A DNA stretch of 64,000 nt, taken from Apium graveolens (taxonomy: Eukaryota > Streptophyta > Magnoliopsida > Apiales > Apiaceae). Below the pieces are notes generated by a model. That model was not told the DNA's origin, ran no database searches, and saw only the letters and a list, made by a program, of their open reading frames with translations. Position 1 is the first letter of the stretch; each line of letters starts with the position of its first letter. The stretch covers positions 62,001 through 126,000 of the forward strand of contig NW_027418095.1 in the NCBI RefSeq assembly GCF_009905375.1, read 5' to 3'. The position numbers were made by a program, and so were the translations under genes. Below, in pieces: positions 48,601 through 60,089 of this stretch.

Positions 48601-48962
48601 TTTCCACATCAACTGCAGAAGCAGAGTATATTGTTGCAGGAAGCTGTTGTGCACAGATTCTTTGGATGAAGAATCAGTTACTGGATTATGGGTTAACATA
48701 TTTCAAAATCCCTATTTACTGTGATAATCAAAGTGCTATTGTTATAACAGGTAATCCAGTTCAACACTCTATGACAAAGCACGTCAGCATCAGGTACCAC
48801 TTCATAAGGGAACATATGGATGAAGGTACAGTGGAATTGCACTTTATTCCAACAGATCAACAACTAGCAGATATCTTCATAAAACCACTGTGTGAAGCCA
48901 CTTTTACAAGATTGGTAAATGAACTTGGAATGGTTTCAGGTTCTTTTTCTAAATCTGTCTAG
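45612..48962 (+). CDS. Pol of element E: protease, integrase, RT, RNase H (1116 codons, intact)
   Basis: Uninterrupted Ty1/copia polyprotein; no ATG is expected because it was part of gag-pol. Protease site LDSGCSGHM at about residue 12. The integrase zinc finger (H...[10 protein letters not shown]) is near 140-195. The catalytic triad D207, D270 and E306 has the expected 35-residue spacing before Glu. Reverse transcriptase has [42 protein letters not shown] and YVDD at 799-802. RNase H has GYSDADFAG near 962, TAEAEYI and CDNQSAI. All catalytic residues I can place are present. It could supply enzymes in trans if translated, but gag upstream is broken. Confidence 0.95.
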   Translation: MQGNRKNILVLDSGCSGHMTGNKALLSDFVEKAGPSVSYGDGNIGKILGYGNINLGNVIIKEVALVSGLKHNLLSISQICDRGYHVDFFEEHCEIVSKSKGKVVLKRYRRGNIYEAKLSTSTDGSAIFLMSRASIEESWNWHKKLSHLNFNNINELVKKDLVRGLPKSVFAPNGLCDSCQKAKQRKSSFKSKTESSILEPYHLLHVDLFGPVNVMSIAKKKYALVIVDEFTRYTWVYFLHTKSETASILIDHVKHLNKLVKDSVKILRSDNGTEFKNLMMEEFCKNHGIKQEFSAPGTPQQNGVVERKNRTLIEAARTMLEEAKLPTYFWAEAVQTACFTQNATLINKHGKTPYEMVKKKKPNLKYFHVFGCKCFVLKTHPEQLFKFDLKADEGIFVGYPLSTKAFRVYYLRTKVVMESINVSFDDKKITGLEDFIDHDQLRFENEDSNSDTENPDSLSPDTVNFDGLNYDVIETVVTTSKEDAPMQGEHTQDLTTSQETSEHTSGSSSSDSSSSDKPSSYSTENLNSEEFNSESIVSGGASENENEDSMDHGGASSSRENLPSARKWTKSHTPDLIIGNPDAGVRTRTGTSNECLYNSFLSQTEPKKVEEALQDADWVQAMQEELNEFERNKVWTLVPRPKNRSVVGTKWVFRNKTDSDGIITRNKARLVAKGYSQHERIDYDETFAPVARLESIRIFLAYAAHKKFTVFQMDVKSAFLNGELEEEVYVEQPPGFVDSKHPDYVYRLDKALYGLKQAPRAWYETLAQFLLESGFNRGTIDKTLFYLNHGKDLLLVQIYVDDIIFGSTNDRLCKKFAKLMQSRYQMSMMGELSYFLGLQVKQNEEGTFICQTKYTRNLLKKFGMQDCSSASTPMATATKLDKDTGKSVDITDYRGMIGSLLYLTASRPDIMYATCLCARFQADPREPHLTSVKRIFKYLKGTADLGLWYPRESDFKLIGYSDADFAGCKIDRKSTSGSCQFLGGRLVSWFSKKQKSISTSTAEAEYIVAGSCCAQILWMKNQLLDYGLTYFKIPIYCDNQSAIVITGNPVQHSMTKHVSIRYHFIREHMDEGTVELHFIPTDQQLADIFIKPLCEATFTRLVNELGMVSGSFSKSV

Positions 48963-50312
48963 TTTTGTTCTGTTTCATTAGACTTTATGATCAGTATTTA
49001 CAGAATGTAATCTCTTTGTGTATTCTGTGATTAATTGAAATATGCGTTCAAGTATTGATTGTTGTCTGATATATGTTTCTAAACTCTGATAAGTGATATG
49101 TCTGTTTAAGTAACTATTCAATCCTATGAGGATAACTGTGCTTGATACTGACCTAGTAGTCTTCAATAAACAGATGATCCCATGTAAGAAGTAATTATTT
49201 CTGTGGAAATCTTTTGACACGAGAAAATTCTGATAATTGAGCTTAGTTGTGTTTACTTTGTTTATCTTATTACTAAGTCACAAATTAAAATAATGCTACT
49301 CATCTGTTAAGTTTTGATACTAGTAAAACTGTTGAATGTACTAAGTGCTGATAAACCTCACTTATCAAAAGAAAAAGCAAAAAGGATCAAAGAATAAAAT
49401 CAGGTACTCCTTTGAGATCTAGAGTAAAAATGTGGAAGGGACGATCCAAGTGCATTGCTGGTATTAAGTAAATATGCATTAGAAAAGCAAAATATTTTCT
49501 TGGTCACTTTTCACACTCTATGATTACTGGAGAAATACTCTGATAATAGCATAAATTCTGATAAGCAGTCGTGACTCACTTACACTGAGAAGCCACTGTA
49601 AAATAGAATTTAAAAAGATGCATAAAATTAGCACAAAACAGTTGAGGTGGACTCAAGCATGAACTCATTCATCAGTAGGTTTCAGGATAATGACAGCTCT
49701 TTAGCAAAATTTTAGTTATGCCTTATTTCTAAGATGTACTGAAGTGAATCAGACTTTACTCCTTGTCTGAAATTTAGCTTAATGCACACACTAATCACTC
49801 CATCTGAATAATGAAAATTACTGTGATGGTCTATGTTGTTTTAGATAAACAGTCATTGTGTCATTTTGCACCAACTCTGAGGACAAGTTCTGGTTGCATA
49901 TTCTGACGATTAAGTTCTGAAGAGTATAACTCAGAACTTGTATGTGGATTTACTCAGATAGGCATTCCTTTTTCGAGTTAAGAAATTATGTTCTGATGAC
50001 TGTTAAGTTCTGATATAAGTCTAAGTTCTGATATTACAGTCTAATTCTTTACTTGACTTATCTGTGGATAAAATTTGATAACAGTCTCGGTTCAAACTAG
50101 AATATGTTGAAGTGGAAGATTAATAGTCACTATGGTTAGGGTTAATGGTATTCGTACTTGAACAGTCCACTTTTACTTGTTTCTTGTGCGCATTCAACCA
50201 TGTTTTCTCCTTCCAATGAATGTTATTCTTTTTCCAAGTCTGGGGAGACGAGGTAGAATTAATTCTACCCATCAGCATTAAATACTTTTACGTCTCCTGG
50301 CATTCTCTTGCC
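48963..50312 (+). other. Non-coding region after pol of element E
   Basis: No open frame above 80 codons in the element's direction. It is rich in the recurring motif AAGTTCTGAT (49912, 50005, 50023 and near variants). It ends in the promoter-like segment for the small ORF. Confidence 0.6.
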
Positions 50313-50320
50313 TATATAAG
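50313..50320 (+). promoter_or_regulatory. Internal TATA box before the small ORF of element E
   Basis: TATATAAG in the context TTGCCTATATAAGCAGCC, 78 bases before the ATG at 50398, followed by a CA/CT-rich leader. It looks like a standard plant core promoter inside the element. Confidence 0.55.
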
Positions 50321-50397
50321 CAGCCACTTCACATCAGCCTTCCCATCAAATTCTTTCTCACAAACTTACCTTCATACTTTTTCTTTCAAAAACACAA

Positions 50398-50627
50398 TGG
50401 TCAGATACAACATGTTTTTGAACTACCAAAACTTCAATATGGAGCTAAGCTGTGCCGACTGGCAGCAGGAATGGCACGTCATGGCCATTCCAGAGGAGAT
50501 ATGGGACTCTGTCCCACAGGAGGTACTGACCCACCTCCTGTTCTTCTATATGGACTACCATCGCCATCTGGAGCGATTGGAGGAGGAAAGGCTGGAAGCT
50601 CTCCGCCAGCAAGAGCGAATCATCTGA
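50398..50627 (+). CDS. Small post-pol ORF of element E (76 aa)
   Basis: Starts MVRYNMFLNYQNF and ends with a charged helix HRHLERLEEERLEALRQQER. The same frame is open upstream to 50220, but the TATA box and the context AACACAATGG favour the ATG at 50398. It has Trp/Glu-rich centre sequence CADWQQEWHVM. Codon use is more GC-rich than its surroundings. It is followed by a T-rich stretch and AATGAA-like sequence near 50825. I do not recognise it; it could be an accessory protein of the element or a captured host fragment. Confidence 0.5.
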
Positions 50628-51231
50628 CTCGCCATTCTGTTTGTCGAGAGTAGGAAGAAGAAATGATTTAATCTTGTCTTCTTCCTGTTTTTCTTCATCA
50701 TCAGCCTTGCCCTGCTTCTTGAGCTAGGACTAAGGCTGTTGATGTTAGATTTAGTAGTTTAGGGAAATCTTGTATAAGTACTGATGTAATTTCAATTTCA
50801 TGAATGTATTCTCTTGATATATTAATGAAATTTGTTTTTGCTTCAAGATTTTGTCTCTAAGTTATTTTGTAATGCATTGATAAATCCTGATAATTATTCA
50901 TATTCTAATGACCATATAAATTCTGTTTTAATTTAAGTTCTGATTTTCCTTTATCAGTACTTACTCATATAATTTATCTTGGTCACTTTCACTTGATTTC
51001 TTTTCAGAATATTAATGTTGCAGTGAAAATTAATTAAATCAGTGGGAACGGTTTCAATTTTGAATTAAAACTGTTTCACCTTGATTAATGGAATATCTGG
51101 GTAAGTGGAACGGTTTTTCCTTGAAAACAGGCAAGTGGGCAAGTAATGATTACTGTTTTCTCGCGCCCAGTAACTATCTGTTACTACTGCATGTCTGACA
51201 GGTGTCCAACGGTAACATTTTTTTTCCAGAG

Positions 51232-51239
51232 TATAAGTA
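51232..51239 (+). promoter_or_regulatory. Internal TATA-like box before the third ORF of element E
   Basis: TATAAGTA, 153 bases before the ATG at 51392, followed by a strongly CT-rich leader (51270-51325) of the kind seen at plant gene 5' ends. Confidence 0.45.
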
Positions 51240-51391
51240 CGACAGAGAGATGATTTCTTTAATCTTTTATTTCCTTCATACTTTTTCTCTCTACTTGCTT
51301 TTACTCTCTTTCTCTTTTCTTCTCACGTTGGTTTTTCATACAGACATTTTATCAAACACCTAACAGGCACTTTTGAATCTCAATTTTTCAC

Positions 51392-53248
51392 ATGGCACCT
51401 AAGGATTTAATCATTGATGGAGCTAAGTTTGTTCCAAACAACTATGCTGCAATTCTTGATCATGCTGAAGCTCTATCTGAATTGCATTTTGTGCAAGATC
51501 TTCTTGCACACAGTGAGATTGGGTATGCATTAACCCAGCCTTCAGTCTTTTCGAGCCAACAAGTTCTGACGTTTTGGCAAACTGGGCACTTTGATGATGG
51601 TGGTAAACATGGCACTCCTAGTATTGTTTTTGAAGTGGGTGATTCTTCTTATGCAGTCACTCCTGGTACAATACGCAAGGCTCTACATCTCCCAGAAGGT
51701 TGTACTTTTTCAATTCCAGAAGAATCAGCTCTTCAGGAGTTAATGGCAAATTTGGGGTATGAACAGAGTTTGGCAAAACTTGGGCAGTTGAAACGGGCTC
51801 ATATCAGAAGAGAATGGAGCTTCTTCTTCGACTGCATCACCAAAGCTTTTGGGAACAAATGTTCGAATTTTGATGCTATCTCAATTCTGAGTCAGCACAT
51901 CGGGTATGCTATTATCAATCAAACTCATTTTGATTTCGCAACTGGTATAATTGGTTTTATTGGGGATAGGATGACAGAGGATAGGAATGTTGTCTATTTT
52001 TCTAGATTCTGTCAACTTATTTATACTTTTTGTACTGATGAACCTCAATTAGTCAGTTCCTCAACCCCACCTTTTAAAGTTGCAAAACGCTACTTTAATG
52101 ACCTGGTAAATGCTGACACTAAGAAATCAGTGGTTAGACCATTACAGATTCCTCGGTCTGTAAAACAGATCCTAGTAAATGCTGATCCTGATACATATAG
52201 ATCTGTTTACTCTGATGTCCAACCAATAACAAACACCCAAAAACCATCATCCTCAGCACCTACCACTCATTCTACTCAACCTACCCTCAGGAAATATCTC
52301 AAATCCTATCTCTCCACTTCACAGACTGATCAACCCTCATCCTCAGCACCTACTGTGAAGCCTTCATCCTCCAAGCCAAAGAGGACAAAGACTGTTCCTC
52401 AAACACCTCAAAAGAGAAGGAGGATTGTCTTGAGAGATGAATCTGAAACTGAGGACCAGGTTCTTTCTTCAGAACTTGTAGTAGGTGAAGCTGAGAAAAA
52501 GACTTCTCAAAAGGATTCTGGAATTGGGGGATCTAGGCTTCTCAAAAGGCTTAAAAGAATGACAGTTCCTGAAACTCCCAAGGAATCCAAATCAACAAAG
52601 AGATACAAGAAACAGAGGGCAAAAAGGCCAGTTTCAGATGATGAAGAGGAAGCAGCTAAGGAAGGGGATCAGGAATCTCTGATCTCACAAGATAAGGAAT
52701 TTGCTCCAGTCACTTCTTCTCCATCAACTCCATCTAAGGAAGCTGTTTCTGAAAAGGCTACCACACCATCTGTGTCTCCTGTTGATCCAGGCACAAGTGC
52801 TGATATTGATGTTCAAAACTTGGTTGTGCCTGAAGTAATTCTCTTAGAAGCTCCAACAGCAACTAATCCTTCAACAACACCTGTTCCTGATGCTGTTCAA
52901 ACTCCAGAGTTACCTACAACACCTTCTCTGCATCAAGATGCTGATGATCAGACTTTAGGTGAGCATCAGGATATGGCTGTTGATCAGAACTTAGAACCAG
53001 ATCAGCAATTAGAGGATGCTGAAGCCTCCATTGCTACTCACACTGTTGTTTTAGCAGAAGATACTGATTCTTTAAGTTCTGATGCTGCAAATGATGGAGA
53101 TACTGGTGATGCTGCTCCAACTGCAGATGCTGATGCAGCAGGTCCTTCAGGACATGCTCCTCAACAGACTATTCTAAAGTCTGAACTTGTTAAGAAGTTT
53201 GTTACCAGAGAAGCACCAGTACCTTGGAGTGAAACTCCTGCAGGATAG
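51392..53248 (+). CDS. Third ORF of element E, N-terminal part (618 aa)
   Basis: Opens MAPKDLIIDGAKFVPNNYAA. Residues about 20-240 look globular, with LTFWQTGHFDDGGKHGTPSI, VTPGTIRKALHLPEG and a following helical segment. I take this as the conserved N-terminal domain of post-pol ORFs in SIRE-like elements. Residues 280-610 are low complexity: Ser/Pro/Thr-rich, with basic nuclear-localisation-like runs (PKRTKTVPQTPQKRRR and KRYKKQRAKRP), then acidic. A TAG at 53246 stops it, but the same frame continues to 55078. No signal peptide or membrane helix is visible, which argues against a classic envelope protein. Confidence 0.8.
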   Translation: MAPKDLIIDGAKFVPNNYAAILDHAEALSELHFVQDLLAHSEIGYALTQPSVFSSQQVLTFWQTGHFDDGGKHGTPSIVFEVGDSSYAVTPGTIRKALHLPEGCTFSIPEESALQELMANLGYEQSLAKLGQLKRAHIRREWSFFFDCITKAFGNKCSNFDAISILSQHIGYAIINQTHFDFATGIIGFIGDRMTEDRNVVYFSRFCQLIYTFCTDEPQLVSSSTPPFKVAKRYFNDLVNADTKKSVVRPLQIPRSVKQILVNADPDTYRSVYSDVQPITNTQKPSSSAPTTHSTQPTLRKYLKSYLSTSQTDQPSSSAPTVKPSSSKPKRTKTVPQTPQKRRRIVLRDESETEDQVLSSELVVGEAEKKTSQKDSGIGGSRLLKRLKRMTVPETPKESKSTKRYKKQRAKRPVSDDEEEAAKEGDQESLISQDKEFAPVTSSPSTPSKEAVSEKATTPSVSPVDPGTSADIDVQNLVVPEVILLEAPTATNPSTTPVPDAVQTPELPTTPSLHQDADDQTLGEHQDMAVDQNLEPDQQLEDAEASIATHTVVLAEDTDSLSSDAANDGDTGDAAPTADADAAGPSGHAPQQTILKSELVKKFVTREAPVPWSETPAG

Positions 53249-55078
53249 GAGTGGACTAAGGAATGGAACTCAGTTTCATGTGTTCCAACTGAAAAGCATC
53301 TTGCTGAGCACTTGACTAAAGCTGATGAAATGTTAAATTCTGATGATTTCAAAACCCAGCTTAGAGTCACTGCATTGAGTACTAAACATCTACAAGGTCT
53401 TCACTCAACTACTCATGCAGAGCTACACAAGATTTAGGAAGAATTTATCAAACAGGAACAAGTTTGGAAAATTGATAAGAAAAAGTTCTTCCAACCTACC
53501 ATTGACAGGATTGCTTATATTGAGAAGACTCAAGATCATCAACAAGCTCAGATTGATGATATTCTGAAAAATCAAGCTTCTCAGCAATCACAACTGACTG
53601 AAATCCAGACTGCTGATGCCAAAAAGGGGGAGAAAGTAATTAAGTCCAAATGCAAGACTGACAAGACACTGAAAGGGAAGGACGATGAAAAAGATGATCA
53701 AGGAAACCCTGGAATGGGTAGAGGTCATAGTCAAGGTAGAAGATTCACATCAAGAAAAACTGAAATCACAAGTCACAGGACAAGTTCTGATACTGGGAAA
53801 AGAATAAGTTCTGCTACTGGTAAAAGGATAAGTTCTGATGAACTTTTAGATCTTGATGAGGAAATGTCAAGACAGTTATTTCTTCAGGAAAATCCAGGAA
53901 TGGACTTGGAAAGTTTAATGGAAGAAGAAGCCAGGCTTAAATCAGAGAAAGTCACATCTAAATCTGAAGCTTCTGGTAAAAAGCCACTTCCAAAACTCAA
54001 AGGCATTGTGATCAAAGAAAGGACACATACTGAAGCAACATTGGCTAGATCACAACCGCAGATAGATCCAAGATCCAAGGGTAAAGAAAAGGTTGGTGAA
54101 CCTATCAAGGTTTATGTGCCTCCTGAGGATGAAGAAATTACTGATGAAAAGGATAATCTTGCTCTGACTTCAAGAAAAGTTCTTAAAACAATCTCTGACA
54201 TGGCTCAAGTTGTTCAGAGTTAAGAAATTGTAAGTTCTGATATTTAGAAGAAGCAAGTAACCTCTGACATAGCTCAAGTTAACCTGATATCAGAAGATAG
54301 ACCAAAGACACTCCTACCAGGATTCACTAAAGCAAAACAGACTCAACCTTTGAAGACTACTGCAAGTGGTTTTGAAGCAAGAGTAGTTACTGGAAAGGAA
54401 GCAAGAGATTAAACTGGATTGGGAAGTTCTGATGAAAGAAGAATACATAACACTACCAATGATCCAACTTCCTTGAGTGAACCAGGTATTGGAGCAACTC
54501 CTGAGAGATTGAATCAACTGGAATCTGTACAGATGGTTTACCATACCTACTTGAAAGAATAAATCTTGTTGTATTTCATGACAGATGGTAGGGTTTATCA
54601 TATAAGACAAAATGCCATTCCATTGAAGTATTTTGAAGAATTGGAGCATGTACTATTCTTACTTCAAGTGGATGACAGAATAACAGGAACTGCTGCAAAC
54701 TATTTGAAAGAACAGATTCAGAGACAGAAAAGGCTTTATTCTGTTAAGTCTGACAGCACATACGTTCCAAAGTACAGAGATCACAAGGGTAATATAGTTG
54801 AAATGAAGCCCAACACTGCTAAGATTATAACTACCTTTCTGGGGTACAGGGCTGTTGAATTCAATCTTGAGTCTGATAAAGCTTATTTGATCAGACTGGA
54901 TCAGGATATAAGAAAAGCAAAGATCAATGATCTCAGAGCTGCAATCTTTCAAATTGGTGAAGATACTGCAGAGCTTAAAGATGCCAAAAGGAGAATGATT
55001 GATGAACTTAGATATGCTGAGAGATGTTTGTTGAAGAATTATCTCAGAACAACTCCTAACATCAGAGAGATCAGATGA
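53249..55078 (+). pseudogene. Third ORF of element E, C-terminal part with further in-frame stops
   Basis: Direct in-frame continuation of the 51392 ORF; 1228 codons in all. Stops after 53246 are at 53435 (TAG), 54221 (TAA), 54245 (TAG), 54410 (TAA) and 54560 (TAA); the true end is TGA 55076-55078. No frameshift occurs. It contains coiled-coil sequence (RIAYIEKTQDHQQAQIDDIL), a basic GRGHSQGRRF patch, and a C-terminal domain with MTDGRVYHIRQNAIPL, LLQVDDRITGTAANYLKEQI and LGYRAVEFNLESDKAYLIRL. This last domain resembles the end of element F's ORF. Confidence 0.75.
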
Positions 55079-55272
55079 TGAAGCCAAGTCGAAGATCTAC
55101 AACTGCTTAAATTCTGATATTTGTACAGACTGAAGTTGTTATCAGAAGTTGAATATTGGTAAAGCTTTAAGGACTGTAAGTTGTAGTTATCTAGTCTAAT
55201 TCTCATGCATTTGTACTTAATGTTTTTGACATCATCAAATATCTGTTAAACTTGTATATTATGCTAATTTAC

Positions 55273-55286
55273 AAGTTGGGGGAGAT
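55273..55286 (+). promoter_or_regulatory. Polypurine tract of element E
   Basis: AGTTGGGGGAGAT directly before the 3' LTR; the same sequence precedes the 5' LTR because of the 5' duplication. Confidence 0.85.
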
Positions 55287-55897
55287 TGTTAGATATATTT
55301 GATAATGTCATGGCTAATATGTTTTATGTTTAGATTTCAGATCTTACTTAACAGGACAAATCAGTACTTAACCATTAATCAGTACTTATACTGGAAGTCA
55401 GGACTTAAGGATATCAGTACTTATATTATCAGGAGATAATTATCAGAAGTTAGATATCAGAACTTAAGTGCTGAAGGACGATCAGATAAGGACAGTAGCT
55501 GATTAAAGGAAAGAAGATCAAGATAAACATAAGAAGAGATATTCATGAAGAAGGAGTTCCGTGAAGAATGGAATACTTGGAAGAAAAGATATCTGATTGA
55601 TATATTTTAGGAAGCAGAATTATATTCCATATCAATTAGCGATTATCTTGTAACTGTGTAGTATATAAACACAGACATAGGGTTTACACTATAAGTGTTA
55701 TCATATTCGAGAAGATTATTCATTGTAACCCTAGCAGCTCTCGTGATATTTGTTCATCACTGAGAGGTAACAGTTCCATACTGTAACAGAGTTTATTGTT
55801 TCAATAAAGTTTGTTTTCTGTTACTTAAGATTTTAAAGTTCGATTTGATTGTATTATACACTGTATTCACCCCCTCTACAGTGTGTGTGACCTAACA
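55287..55897 (+). repeat. 3' LTR of element E (611 bp)
   Basis: TGTTAGATAT...GACCTAACA, followed by target duplication TACCA. It keeps the intact TG start that the internal 5' LTR has lost. Confidence 0.95.
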
Positions 55898-58827
55898 TAC
55901 CAATAAGTAACCTTTTCTACTAGTAGATGGACGAATTCCCCGCTGGTCATCACCCTGGCCGCATTAGGACCTATGCTGGACTGCCACTCAGCCACTTACG
56001 CATTGATGGACTCCCACTGAGCCACTTACACTTTCATGGACGCCCACTGAGCCCATGTTGCTTATGCCGACTCAAATAGATGGACTTACTTCCCGAACGT
56101 TGGGCAAGTAATCAAAATGCTTTCTCAAAACAGCAACCTCATTGCGAATATAAAATACACCACAGAGCCGGATCCCTCAGGTTTTGAGCGAGTATTTAAA
56201 TCCCCTTCAAAAGGAAGATCTTAAATCTAAAAATGAGTTTTGGGATCCGCTCTAACTTTTAAAAATCATTTTGAAGACACGAAAACATTTTAAAGAATGT
56301 TTAGAGTAACGCTGATTTAATAACATAAATCAGTCCCGATATGTTAGAGAAAATATCTGAATATTATTACTTAAATAATATTCCCATAAAGGATAATTCT
56401 TATAAAAATAATTGAAGTAGAAGTTTTACAACTCATACTTGAAATGAATAATAAATAACCAAAGATATACTTATACGAAAGCACGATCTTTATTTGAATA
56501 ATCGAAAATAAGTTTGATTATCGAAACATTATTCTTTAATAAAATAAAGAATATTATTTAATAAAATAAGCGCAGTCATAAGTCCTCGAATGAATATTCA
56601 AAATAATATTCATTAAATAAAATAAGCGGAGTCATAAGTCCTCGAATGAATATTCAAAATAATATTCATTAAATAAAATAAAGTTATCGAATAAACCTTA
56701 TTCTATTAATAGTTTTGAAAACTATATCTATATATATATATATAATATATAATATACTCGGGAACATCGACTCCCGGTTTAGAAAATGTTCACCTTTGGG
56801 TCCCCTATACTAAGGGTATACGCAGCTCCTCCTTATCTCTAGCATAGGTATTATGGTGTTTATAAGCATTGAATCAACAATTAGATATCAAGATTACGAA
56901 ACAAGCATGCATATAAACCATATTAGCATGCTCCAATATATCGCAAGATTTGCTAATAACAATCATGCATCTATCACAAGATAATGCATATACATATATA
57001 CATCATAACAACAGTATAACGGGTAGAAAACTTGTCTGAGTATTCCCGGATAGACTTAAACTTAGAGTGGGTCCGATAACCTATGAACAACAACATAAGT
57101 CGGAATTAAACCCCGGTCGCTTAAGAAACTAGACTTTAACCAATTGAACCCTAACGTTCGTTTATGGTCACTTCTACGCTTAACGAATCACATAAGTCGT
57201 TCGAGTACCCTCGGCTCCACCATTTTTAATAAATTAACCATTAAGAATTTTAAAGCGATTCTTTCGCGAGTACCCTACCAACTGCCTAATCCACTTTACA
57301 TAATTGATTCATACTCCAATTAGTCATTTAAGGGTCATAACCAAGGTTTCAAAGTAAGGCGAGGGGTAATGGTTCGTTCGCGAAACGCCGTTACTTAAAA
57401 CAGTCGTTTCTCCTAAACCATACATCGGATTCAAGCGAACCACATATCAAAACGAAGCTCGTAACATGAACTATCTAAACATGGCAATGGTCAGAATCTA
57501 ACAGTGAGTTCAAGGGTCCTGAAGTTAGGAACAAAAACAGTCTAAGGTAAATCGGGCATTACGACGGCCATGTTTATGCGATTACCAAAGTTTATACAAC
57601 TCTAAATCAATCACAAACCAACTTACAACCAACATTACAACCAAAATCCATCCAACCCTCCCTACATCAGTCCATAACCTCATGATTTTCTCAATCCATT
57701 CAATCACAAACAAGTGCTACTAACCATACTAAGGTTCATTAACTAATAAACAAGATTTAATCATCCAAATCACTACAAACCCAACCAAACTTGAAACACA
57801 CAAGCACCATGCTTCTTATATACTATAACAATCAAAACCACTCCTAAACATTCAAAGTAAAGCTTAGGGTATGAGGTTTTACCTTCCTTGGTGAATGATA
57901 AGTTGCTAGGAAGCCTTAGGGAGCCTTGATCTATCCTCCTACTAGCTTGATCTTTCCAAAGAAATCAAGAACACAAAATTAATTTCAAGAAAGTACTATT
58001 CACCATCTTCTTGAATGATTTATAGGAAATGCTAGGAAAGGATTTTGAAGCTAAGATTCCTAGGAAGTATGTAACTTAACTAGGAGAAGCTAGGATAATT
58101 ACCTTGTAAATTAGCAAGTGGAGGAGCTTGGACTTCCCTTTTGCTAAGAAAGAAGTCGAGAGATTCATGAAGAAAAGAGAGAAAATGAATTGTTTGCTTG
58201 CTTGGTGTATTTGTGTGGTGTTTTGTTAGCTTGGTTAATTTAGAATTTACCATGGTAAATAATGCTTGGCTACAAATCAACCAACAAAACAAACTCACTT
58301 GTCATGCTTATGTCACCTTTTTTATGTCATCCATTTGCCACATGTCTTTGTCTTGTGGTTTGATGATGTCACAATCCTTGGCTTCTTGTACAAGCTTGTC
58401 TCTTGGTCGCTTATTTGTTTTACGGTTCGCTTAACTTTCGTTCTCGTTCTTCGTTTGAGGGATCATATCCGGGATCTTATTACTTGGGTTCCCCTAAACC
58501 TTTCTCAATATTTTATATTCCTTTTATGATCCTCTCTTATAATCCTTGAATTTAAATCCTTTTAATTGTGTTGTCTTATACTCATTTCTTTCGATATCTG
58601 GTGGATTTTCAGGAAAAATCAAAGTGTTCGAATTTGGATTCTGACGATCTTTTCATACACTCATTTACTTTATGAAATACTAATACGATCTTAGAATTTC
58701 CATAACAGTACTCTTATATAGTGTGGTCTGATAATTTTCCTTAATCAGCATCATCAGTAAAAGTTACTATTCATCACGGTTTCAAAAAGTCCAAAATTTT
58801 TGGGGTTATTACAGTATGAAAAGCTAA

Positions 58828-59544
58828 AGCATCTCCAAAGTAGCCTATTGGCCTAAATTTGGACCAACTTCGGTCAAAATCTACCCAACAGTGGTCTATT
58901 GCCCCGTTTCAATTTAGGCCAGTAAATAGTGTCGGTCTAAATTTTAGACCGACACTATTCACCGGCCTAAATCTTTTTAATAATAAAATATTATCTTCTT
59001 ATGTTTTATATATTCGTTAATTTGTTAATTGAATGTTATTATATATATTAAGTAGTTTTTAATTATATTTTTTAATTTTCACTTATATAAATAATAGTTA
59101 TTTAACAAAAAATATATTAAACACCATAAATTGTTTTAATTCAAATTAATAAGACATTAAAAAAAACTCATATTACTTTTCGAGATGCATTAATCGAGCA
59201 TTTGTGGGAAAATATACTAATTCAGAGTAGTTTAATATTTGTTGTTTTTCTTTTAGTTAATTATATATAATATTAATTTTTCTTCACTTTTCTTATTTAA
59301 GTGTAATGTTTTTCTAATTTAATAAAATTTATTAAGTTTGATTCATTCCGCGTCCAGTTGAATTAATAGGTACGTGAATTAATATCAGCACATTAAAATA
59401 ATAATATATTAATAGTTGAAAGAAAAAAAATATTGATATATGAATTTGGACCAAAATTTAGACCGAACTATTGGAACAGAGAGTTGTCTCGATCCAAATT
59501 TAGGCCAAAAACTCTGGCCCCTCTTGGAGAGTTGGAGTTTGCCC
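58828..59544 (+). mobile_element. Mutator-like MITE (about 0.7 kb)
   Basis: Ends are degenerate inverted repeats: left AGCATCTCCAAAG...TTGGCCTAAATTTGGACC; right, read in reverse, GGGCAAACTCCAACTCTCCAA...TTGGCCTAAATTTGGATC. Left flank TGAAAAGCTAA (58817-58827) and right flank TGAAACTAA (59545-59553) fit a 9-bp target duplication with a 2-base insertion, the size made by Mutator-type transposases. No coding capacity; the interior is AT-rich. Confidence 0.5.
58911..58974 (+). repeat. Hairpin inside the MITE
   Basis: Perfect 17-bp arms AATAGTGTCGGTCTAAA (58925-58941) and TTTAGACCGACACTATT (58943-58959) around one base, with imperfect extension to about 31 bp per arm. Confidence 0.9.
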
Positions 59545-59553
59545 TGAAACTAA

Positions 59554-60089
59554 AAAAAAAATAACAAAAATTGTCTCCGATAAACTGTTGACCTTCCTCA
59601 TTTACTTAGGAGTCCTGTACCCTTGTCAACAATGAGGAGCTATCTTTCCTAAATTAATTTATATTAACAAATGCAGTATGTTCATGTGCTAAAATTTTGT
59701 AATATAACATCTCCAATTGAGATAATAAAAAAAATGAGATTAAAATTTATATTAGATCAAGCAAGATAAAAGTTGAAATTTTAAGCAGAGAGCTCATGAA
59801 GCCATGTACTCCAACCCCACCAAGCTAGAGGAACTATAATATCCTTAATGGAGGAGTTGCTCCTAATCTTAATGTTCCCATCATCTTCTATTACTCTGCC
59901 ACTGATCAGGATAGTACGAATAATAATGTTACATTGAGGTACAAGCACCTGAAATTCTGATATTAATGACTTCTGTGTCTAAGCATGATCAAATAAAATG
60001 AGTGCAGAGAATCCAAGCATGATGACGATTGGACAAGGATCTAACGGCAGGCATGACTTCTGAACAAGGTGCATACGCCTTCATGTCTG
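59554..60089 (-). other. 3' flank of NRPB7
   Basis: No open frame or repeat recognised. Should include the 3' UTR of NRPB7 on the minus strand; I see no clear poly(A) signal. Confidence 0.4.

Larger units (their letters stand above)
42122..55897 (+). mobile_element. Element E: SIRE-like Ty1/copia retrotransposon (13.8 kb)
   Basis: Ends TGTTAGATAT and CCTAACA, flanked by perfect duplications TACCA (42117-42121 and 55898-55902) inside solo LTR G. Order: rearranged 5' LTR, PBS, gag, pol, small ORF, long third ORF, PPT, 3' LTR (611 bp). The integrase-RT-RNase H order and YVDD motif make it copia. The extra post-pol coding region and length fit the SIRE/Maximus branch. LTRs differ at only a handful of sites plus one small indel, so insertion is fairly recent. 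Confidence 0.95.
41376..58813 (-). mobile_element. Solo LTR G (element C family), split by element E
   Basis: Minus-strand LTR whose pieces are 41376-42121 and 55903-58813, in total about 3.66 kb. Ends are TGTAACACCCCC on the left and GGGGTTATTACA on the right, matching the ends of element C's LTRs. GTATG stands on both sides (41371-41375 and 58814-58818), a perfect 5-bp target duplication. No interior sequence remains, so it is a solo LTR. Two minisatellite units lie at 56570-56690. A donor-like ACAAG|GTAATT is at 58103/58102. The acceptor region is removed by a deletion of about 0.26 kb relative to C (near 41478). Confidence 0.93.

Noticed and set aside
51392..53248. Third ORF of element E as a retroviral-type envelope gene
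   Set aside because: No signal peptide, membrane helix or cleavage site visible; only its position after pol supports the idea.
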